A stretch of DNA of 64,000 bases from Topomyia yanbarensis (lineage: Eukaryota; Arthropoda; Insecta; Diptera; Culicidae). The notes under the pieces are model-generated. The model did no database searches. It saw only the letters and a program-made list of their open reading frames with translations, and was not told where the DNA came from. Where the stretch lies: contig NC_080670.1 in NCBI RefSeq assembly GCF_030247195.1, positions 206,324,546 to 206,388,545 of the forward strand, read 5' to 3'. Shown one piece after another: positions 57,218 through 64,000 of this stretch; the first letter of the stretch is position 1, and each line of letters starts with the position of its first letter. The position numbers were made by a program, and so were the translations under genes.

Positions 57218-58667
57218 CTGCAAAGAATGGAGCGAAGCGTAACATCATCCAACCATTCGAATTCCGACGATCTAACTTGAACAGGGCATGGGATCGAGAA
57301 AAAAAATCACTGGTAGCAGAACACAAAATAGGAAATACCCGGTGCTGTGTTCGGAGGAAGGGGTCACCCTTTTGTGCTCGGGAAATTTGATTAATTTTCT
57401 CTCTCGCCAATGAAAACGTGTTGTATTTAAGTTGCTTATTTTAGGAGATAATTCAAACGCTAGAATAACACAGGAAACAGTATTCAACCCAACCGAAGCA
57501 CGTGTTAGATCTGGACCGTGATAGAAATTAACGTCAAGGTGACCCCGCGCGAATGCACTCGTTTTGTCTTGACCACCAAACCGTGCCAATTTAATAAAAC
57601 AAATGACGCTAAGGTTCCGGCAATTCTCCAGAAACTACCACTCCAACCAGGATAATTTCAATTTCCTTCGAGAAAAAAGTGAACTCTATCCGGTGCAACC
57701 GCTCCGGAACGAATGAAACATTCCCAGTACAACTTTTTTTTTCACTCACTGACCCGTTCGGAATTGATAAACAGGAAGTCAGGGCTAGTTAAGCGGATCA
57801 CCACCGTTATGAATGCGTTTCAAGGATGATAGCCAACGCCCTCGCCTCTTCGCCGGACATTTTTCCTTCTGTTTACACGCACTGAAAGCGCATCCAACAA
57901 TTGAGACATCCCAGCAAGCGCTGACGGGTGACGGCTCTTTTTTCATCACGAAGCGTCCATTACGATGCAGATAGATAGAAAATAAGGGGGGGGGGGGAAA
58001 ATGAACGGAAAACACACCGTCGATGTGGCTTTTCGTTTTCCTCCCACACCCTTGCATAATTGTGGCAGACGGATATTAATATCGTTGCGGGTTTAGATCC
58101 TCGCACTATTTTTTTCCGATCCCAGAATACTAATCTCTCTTTGGACTAATGTCATCGTAGCGTGCATAATGTGGGCCGATGTTTCACGGACGCCTTTCGT
58201 CTTTGTCCTCTACTGAAAGTTGCAACAAGAGTTTTCTGCTCCGGGTCAGTTTTGCTTCTGCAAAAAAATTCTTCGAAAGAACCTCGTTGCTCTAAGTGAA
58301 CTATGCTGGAAGTCGTAGCTAGTGACCGGTCCCGCTGCCAGAAATATGCGCTGCGTTCTTCGATGAAATTGAAATGGGTTTTTCTGGTTTGTTGTTTCTT
58401 TTCCGCAATCTGATTGCGATTTTCTTTTCCCTTGAATAACTGATTTTTCATTTTATTTGTTTATACGTTTTTGCATATTAGAGATATTGCTTTTTCTGGA
58501 CTGATTTTTCAATCGTGAAAGAACATTTCACAGTTCACTGATTCCTGCTTTCAGATTTTTTAACAGCTTAGTGTTTTTTTACTGTTTTTGTATACTGTCT
58601 ACTTTTAATTTATAAAAATAATAATTAATCTATTTTCGCTTTCAGATTTATTTCCTATTTAGTTAAA
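57218..58667. other. Intronic or upstream DNA of the GPCR gene, no exon seen
   Basis: Minus-strand frames of 62-105 residues at 57213-58451 lack TM-like spans, and none ends with a phase that would feed the exon starting at 57217. The sequence is presumably intron of the receptor gene. A run of ten G (57990-57999) is present. Confidence 0.4.
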
Positions 58668-58836
58668 GTCGTGATTCAAATTCATCTCATTAGTAACTAA
58701 CACCAACTTGGCGCCAGATCGACCAAAAATCCAAACAGTCTCACACCCTATGTGAACGTCTGAGTTAGAGCTTCTCTGTGCGTGCTTCCCGAGACATCAC
58801 TAGTGCTAGATACTTGTGAGATGAATTCGGAACACA
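58668..58836. mobile_element. MITE-like element of the tctcatcagta family
   Basis: The left end contains gattcaaattcatctcatta gtaactaacacc and the right end, inverted, tacttgtgagatgaattcgg aacac. It shares the cgaa-ttcatctc-agta core with the elements at 6725, 9949, 19370 and 40435. No coding capacity was seen. Confidence 0.5.
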
Positions 58837-59631
58837 CAAAAAAACTCCAACTTAATCTGCACAAATTGGTTTAATCCTATTTTTGCCAATTTGCCAAATT
58901 GATTTAATTCCTATTTCTTATGTTTCCGAGTTTCTATTGAAAAATTAGACAAGACTATCCATACAGTTATTTTACCTTTATTCTAAAGAATTTTGTTGAA
59001 TAGATCATCTATAAAATAAAAAAGTGTCATAAAAACTTTCAAAACTATTCGAAAGAATATTTATGGTTTCTGGAAACAGTTCTTTGTACGAGAACAAATG
59101 CTTTCCAAAAGAACTAATAAAAATTGTTGGATTTATAAAATGTTATTTGTAAATTTCTTCGAATAAATCAAATCTTACAAAAAAAGTTACCGAAATATTT
59201 ATTTCTACCCGAAGACTTCATATTAATGTATTTTGTATCTGTCAAAACTGCGCCAGAAAAAATCTCCAAAGAGTTGAAAAGTAGTACTAAAAAGCTGTTA
59301 GAACTTTTTCAGTCCGTAGCTACAAATTGTTTGCCAACAAGAATACTTTTTTCTTGAATAATATAATAGCTTATTTTCCCAAATAATTACCTTACTTTTC
59401 CAGTATTTTTCTTTCTTCTTTCGAATTTATTTTACCGACAGTTTCAGCTTGTTCGAGTAATCTGCTTTTTCAATTCATTTGTGTGCAAAGGTATCATTCA
59501 AAATAAACCTTCATTATGCAATGTTCACGAATAAAATGGCTTTTTGATTTCGAATCTGTCGCGAAATTGTACGAAAATAATCCTAAAGAGTAACTATGAC
59601 ATCATGGAATAATTTTTATGGCTTTTTGTGT

Positions 59632-60494
59632 TAGGTTAAAATTTTGTTTTGGTTATTCGTATTTTTGTGTCTTTTTGCTTATCGTTCTTTTTTAGCTATT
59701 TTATGTTTCTTATGTTTCGTGTGTCTTTTATTATTGTTTTTTTTTGTTTGTTGCATTTTGTTTCGTTTTTTGTCGATGTTGGTTTATTTTTTGGTTGGAT
59801 TTGTTCTTAGTGTTTTTGTAATTCGTTTTCTTTATAGTTTATTTTATGTTTTGGTTTTTGTAGCCTTTTTTGGTTTTTATTTTTGGCTTCTTTTTCCTAT
59901 TTTCAATTTGTTTTTTTTTGATTTTGTTCTTTGTGTTTTATTTCCCGTTTCGCCTTTCTGCTCATTTTTGTATTTCTTTTATCTTTTACTTCGTTTCTTG
60001 TTTTTGATTTTTTCATCTTTTAACTTTTTTCGTTTTTATTTTTTGCTTTCTGTATTTGATTTTTAGTTTTCTGACTTCTGTTTTTTATTCTTATATTTTG
60101 TTTCGGTTCTCGTTTTTTAAAATGCTTTGTTTAGTTTTATTTCTCTTTGGTTTTAGTTTTTGTTTACTGTTTCATTTTGCTTGTTTGTGGTGCTCTGTTT
60201 TTTGTTTTCTTTTTGCTGTTCGTCGTTTCTTTTCATTATTTTTCATTGGTGGATTTTTGTTCTTTTTTTGCACTTTGTCTTTTTGGTTTTGTTTCTCGTT
60301 TTTTCCCTGTCTTGTTTTTTATCATGAATTTTTTTTCACTTTGGTTTTTCGCGTTTTGTCTGTTTTTTTGTTTCTTGATTTATTGTTTCTTGTCATTTGT
60401 TCTCTTTTTTTAAATTCCATTCTGGTTGCTTTTATATGCTCTTGATCTCGTTGTTGTTCTTATTTCTTATCTTAGTTTTTGTCCTTGTCATTCG
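59632..60494. repeat. T-rich low-complexity tract with g/c punctuation
   Basis: Almost every word is tttt(t)g, ttttc or tttgttt, giving long Phe/Leu/Val frames on the plus strand that are artefacts of composition. It resembles a more degenerate form of the satellite at 61906-64000, from which it is separated by the element at 60495-61905. Confidence 0.75.
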
Positions 60495-61905
60495 TTTTTG
60501 CCTTTCTCAATAGAAAGGTATTGCAATTGCTCTGAAAACCGACTTTTTAACGGAGGCCCGGAGGGCCGAGTGACATATACCATTCGATTCAGTTCGTCGA
60601 GTTCGGCAAATGTCTGTGTGTGTATGTATGTATGTGTGTGTATGTGCGTCTGTGTGTGTACGCGAACACAATCTCACTCACTTTTCTCAGAGATGGATGA
60701 ACCGATTTTCACAAACTTAGTCCCAAATGAAAGGTGCAACGTTCCCATAGGCTGGTATTGAATTTCTAATGGATCCGACTTCCGGTTCCGGAATTACAGG
60801 GTGATGAGTACGATCACGCAGAAAATGTCGATTTTAAGAAATTCTGCAATGAATGTATAATGGTGAAAATTTTTCCAAAATGTGACCACAACTGCTTCGA
60901 TTTGTAGTATTAGGTCACTAACATCCATTCAAAGTCTATTTGGCCACATTGGCCACCATCATCGGTTCCGGAAGCCCCGGCGGAAGTATCTAAATTCAGA
61001 ATAACAGTCATATCGGTTTCTCGGAGATGGCTAGACCGATTCGACTAAACTTGGCCTCAAATGAAAGGTATTGCGTCCCCGTAAATGGTTATTTAATTTC
61101 ATCCCGATCCGACTTCCGGTTCCGGAGTTACAGGTTGGGAACCGTCGATCACATAGCAAATTGTGATTCAAACCGATACTCCGATGAAAGCAAAAAAGGT
61201 AAAAATTTCGCTAAAATGTCTCTCAAACAACTTAAATTTGCTGTTCTAGGTCACCGACGGCCAACCAAACTTTCGTTGACTACATTGACCACCATAGACG
61301 GTTCCGGAAGTGCCCGGGAAAAACGGCCATCTTTCAAAATTTACGAACTCACATCAGTTTCCCGGAAATGGTTGGACCGATTTTCACAAACTTAGTCCCA
61401 AATGATAGCTATAATATCCCTATAGATATAAAATTTCGTACGGATCGCTTATATGGGTCCGGAAATATAGACTAAATCGTCCGGTCACATATGAAATTCC
61501 CATATAGGCCGGAACTCAATTTTTTTTTTCAATGGCGGGACCTCATGAAATTTCAGAAATCGAATTCGTATTTTTGATGCCAAACATCTATAAAATGCAT
61601 GAAACGTCGAGATTTTATGTTATCTCGAAAAAAATTTTTTTTTATAAAAATCGACTCTTTGGGACTTTGCCGATTTTGCACCTTTTTTCAGTTCAATATT
61701 ACCGTGGCTGTTTTTTCTTTTTCAAAATTTTAGAACTCGAATAATGATTTATTTTCCTGTATATAGTTGTCATGTGATGTATAATAATAAAATATAATAT
61801 ATGCATTTAAAAGCTTTTAATGAATATAAACAACGCACACATTCTCGTAATTCATGATTGAGAAAGGCACAATTGCACCGCTAGGTGGATTAAAATAGGT
61901 TTTTC
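60495..61905. mobile_element. Long non-autonomous inverted-repeat element with internal 340-bp units
   Basis: gcctttctcaat (60500-60511) and its exact inverse attgagaaaggc (61857-61868) mark the two ends; the right side continues with caattgcaccgctaggtgga ttaaaa. Inside, a unit beginning atgg(a/c/t)tg(a/g)accgatt...acaaactt, followed by caaatga(a/t)agg and gatccgacttccggttccgg a, occurs three times (about 60693, 61027, 61369), 334-342 bp apart. A gtgtgtatg microsatellite lies at about 60610-60660. From memory, near-identical sequence is frequent in mosquito introns. No transposase is visible. Confidence 0.7.
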
Positions 61906-64000
61906 GTTCTTGTGGTTGTTTTGTTAAATTTTCATTTATTTCCTGTTTTTGTACTAGTTTTGGTTTCAGTTTTAGTTTGATTTGTCTTCGTTGCTTTTGT
62001 TCTTTTGTCGTTCTTGTTTTTGTTCCTGCTCTTCTTTTTACTCTTTCTCTTGCTTTTGTTCTTGCTCTTTTTGTTATCGTTCTTCTTTTTGTTCTTGCTT
62101 GCGCACTTGCTCTTTTTTGTTTTTGTTCTTATTTTTGTTGTTGCTCTTCCTCTTGCTCTTACTCTTGCTCTCGCTCTTGCTCTCGATCTTGCTTTTGCTA
62201 TTGCTCTTTCTTTTGCTCTTGCTCCTGCTCTCGCTCTTACTCTAGCTCCTGCTCTCGCTCTTGATTTTACTCTTGCTTTTGCCCTTACTCCTGCTCTTGT
62301 TCTTACTCTTGCTCTCGCTCTTGCTCTTTATCTTGCTTCTGCTCTTTTTTGTTTTTCGTTCTTGTTTTTGTGTTGTTTTTGTTCTTGCTCTTTCTTGTTT
62401 TCTATCTTATTTTTGTGGTTGCTCTCTCTCTCTCTCTTTCTCTCTCTCTTGCTCTTACTCTTGCTCTCGCTTTTGCTCTTACATTTGCTCTTGCTCTCGC
62501 TTTTGCTCTTGATTTTACTCTTGCTCTTTCTCTCGCTTTTACTCTTGCTCTTTTTTGTTTTCGCTCTTATTTTTGTCGTTGCTCTCCCTCTTGCTCGTAC
62601 TCTTGCTGTTGCTCTCGCTCTTGCTTTTGCTCTTGCTCTTGCTCTCGCACTTACTTTTGCTCTTGCTTTTGTTCTTGCTTTTGCTCTTGATTTTACTCTT
62701 GCTCCTGCTCTTGTTTTTACTCTTGCTTTTATTCTTGCTCTTGCCCTCGCTCTTTCTCTCGCTTTTGCTCTTGCTCTTTTTTGTTTTCGTCCTTGTTTTT
62801 GTTCTTGTCTTGCTCTTTTTTGTTTTCGTTCTTATTTTTGTTGTTGCTCTCTCTCTCGCTCCTGCTTTTGCTCTTGTTCTCGCTCTTGTTCTTGCTCTCG
62901 CTTTTGCTCTTGCTTTTGTTGTTGCTCTTTTTGTTTTCGTCCTTATTTTTGTGTTATTTTCGTTCTTGCTCTTGCTCTTTTTTGTTCTTATCTTTGTTGT
63001 TGCTTTCTCTCTTGCTCTTGCTCTTGCTATTGCTCATGTTCTTGCTCTTGCTTTTCCTCTTGCTCTTGTTCTTACTCTTGCTCTTGCTTTTGCTCTTGCT
63101 CTTGCTGTCGTTTTTCTCTTGCTTTTACTCTTGCTCTTTTTTGTTTTTGTTCTTGTTTTTGTGTTGTTTTTGTTCTTGCTCTTTCTTGTTTTCGATCTCT
63201 TTGTTCTCCCTTTTGCTCTTACTCTTGCTGTTGCTCTCGCTTTTGCTCTTGCTGTCGCTTTTGCTCTTACTTTTGCTCTTGCTTTTACTCTCCCTCTTGC
63301 TCTCGCTTTTGTTCTTGCGTTTGCTCTTGCTCTTGCCTTTTCTCCTTCTCTTGTTCTTACTCTTGCTCTTTTTCTTGCTCTTGCTTTCGCTCTTGCTCTT
63401 TCTCTCGTTTTTGCTCTTGCTCTTTTTTGTTTTCGTTATTATTTTTGTTGTTGCTCTCGCTCTTGCTCCTGCTTTTGCTTCTGTTCTCGCTCTTGCTCTT
63501 GCTTTTGCTCTTGTTCCTGTTTTTGTTCTGACTCTTGCTCTCGCTTTTTCTCTTGTTTTTGTTCTTGCTCTTTTTGTTTTCGTCCTTGTTCTTGTAGTAT
63601 TTTTGTTCTTGCTCGTGTTCTTTTTTGTTTTCGTTCTTATTTTTGTTGTTGCTTTCTCCCTTGTTCTTACTCTTGCTTTTGCTCTTGTTTTCGCTCTTGC
63701 TCTTATTTTTGCTCATTCCCTTGCCGTTTTTTGTTTTCGTTCTGTTTTTGTTCATTCTCTCACTCTTGCTCTTACATTTGCTCTTGCTCTCGCTTTTGTT
63801 CTTGTTCTTACTCTTACTCTTGCTTTTGATCTTGATTTTTTTTTGTTTTACTTGCTCTTGAATCTCCATCTTTTCCGTTCTTGTTTTTGTTCTTGCTCAT
63901 GAATCTCCCTTTTTTCCGTTCTTGTTTTTGTTCTTGCTCTCGCTCTTGCTCTTACACTTGATCTTGCTCTCGTTCTTGCTCTTGCTTTTGTTCTTGTTTT
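61906..64000. repeat. Degenerate hexanucleotide satellite (CTCTTG/CTTTTG/CTCTCG)n, runs off the window
   Basis: The unit ctcttg and its one-base variants repeat for at least 2.1 kb. Longer phrases recur at irregular distances: ctcttttttgttttcgttct tatttttgttgttgctct appears at about 62107, 62555, 62820, 62985, 63425 and 63630, and a ttgtgttgtttttgttcttg ctctttcttg phrase at about 62370 and 63160 (about 790 bp apart). The unit has no stop codon in any plus frame, so frames up to 508 residues (LALALA, CSCSCS, LLLLLL) are artefacts. Confidence 0.9.

Noticed and set aside
59644..60445. Phe/Leu-rich 140- and 129-residue frames resembling membrane proteins
   Set aside because: They are composition artefacts of a T-rich low-complexity tract with no splice or start context.
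62005..63531. A 508-residue plus-strand frame and several overlapping long frames
   Set aside because: All come from a stop-free hexanucleotide repeat; the same DNA is open in three frames and on part of the other strand.
1..64000. CRISPR arrays, operons, Shine-Dalgarno sites or replication origins
   Set aside because: The window is eukaryotic nuclear DNA with spliced genes; no spacer-repeat structure was found.

Overview
The window is nuclear DNA from a dipteran insect, most likely a culicine (Aedes-like) mosquito. The genes are split by introns with GT/AG boundaries. A tRNA-derived SINE with a perfect Pol III B box is present, as are several decayed non-LTR retrotransposon pieces of a type common in mosquitoes and many short inverted-repeat (MITE-like) elements. 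AT-rich intergenic DNA makes up most of the sequence. Species assignment is inference; no marker gene was read.

Three genes are supported. (1) 7685-9117, plus strand: three visible exons of an Ala/Pro/Tyr-rich, cuticle- or eggshell-type structural protein with a tandem AYPAYGHAA repeat; the signal-peptide exon was not found. (2) 20349-26527, minus strand: a complete three-exon gene for a 268-residue secreted glutamine-rich protein, with a 5' noncoding exon. Its 4.9 kb first intron holds a decayed LINE in antisense. (3) 52021-57217, minus strand: the last two exons of a class A-like GPCR (TM7, helix 8 and a 475-residue Ser/Arg-rich tail). The other TM exons lie beyond the window or were not recognised. 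A fourth, weaker candidate is a single first exon of a type II membrane protein at 28077-28293 (minus). A decayed canonical histone H2A copy sits at 30673-30930.

Layout: 1-7 kb, repeats and a retrotransposon ORF1 scrap; 7.6-9.6 kb, the cuticle-type gene; 9.9-20 kb, MITEs and gene-poor DNA; 20-27 kb, the Gln-rich gene; 28-29 kb, the orphan exon and a leader-like block; 30.6-35 kb, the H2A pseudogene and non-LTR remnants; 35-52 kb, gene-poor DNA with several transposon families, a nested SINE and a 336-bp foldback with perfect 129-bp arms; 52-57.2 kb, the GPCR exons, whose intron carries two large heptanucleotide arrays (about 62 and 332 copies); 57.2-64 kb, an inverted-repeat element set between a T-rich simple region and a degenerate hexanucleotide satellite that runs off the end.

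The genes do not form a pathway. The most unusual things here are structural: the twin heptamer arrays that are near-complements of one another, the perfect foldback, the degenerate hexamer satellite open in all three plus frames, and a GPCR whose NPxxY position reads VPWIY.
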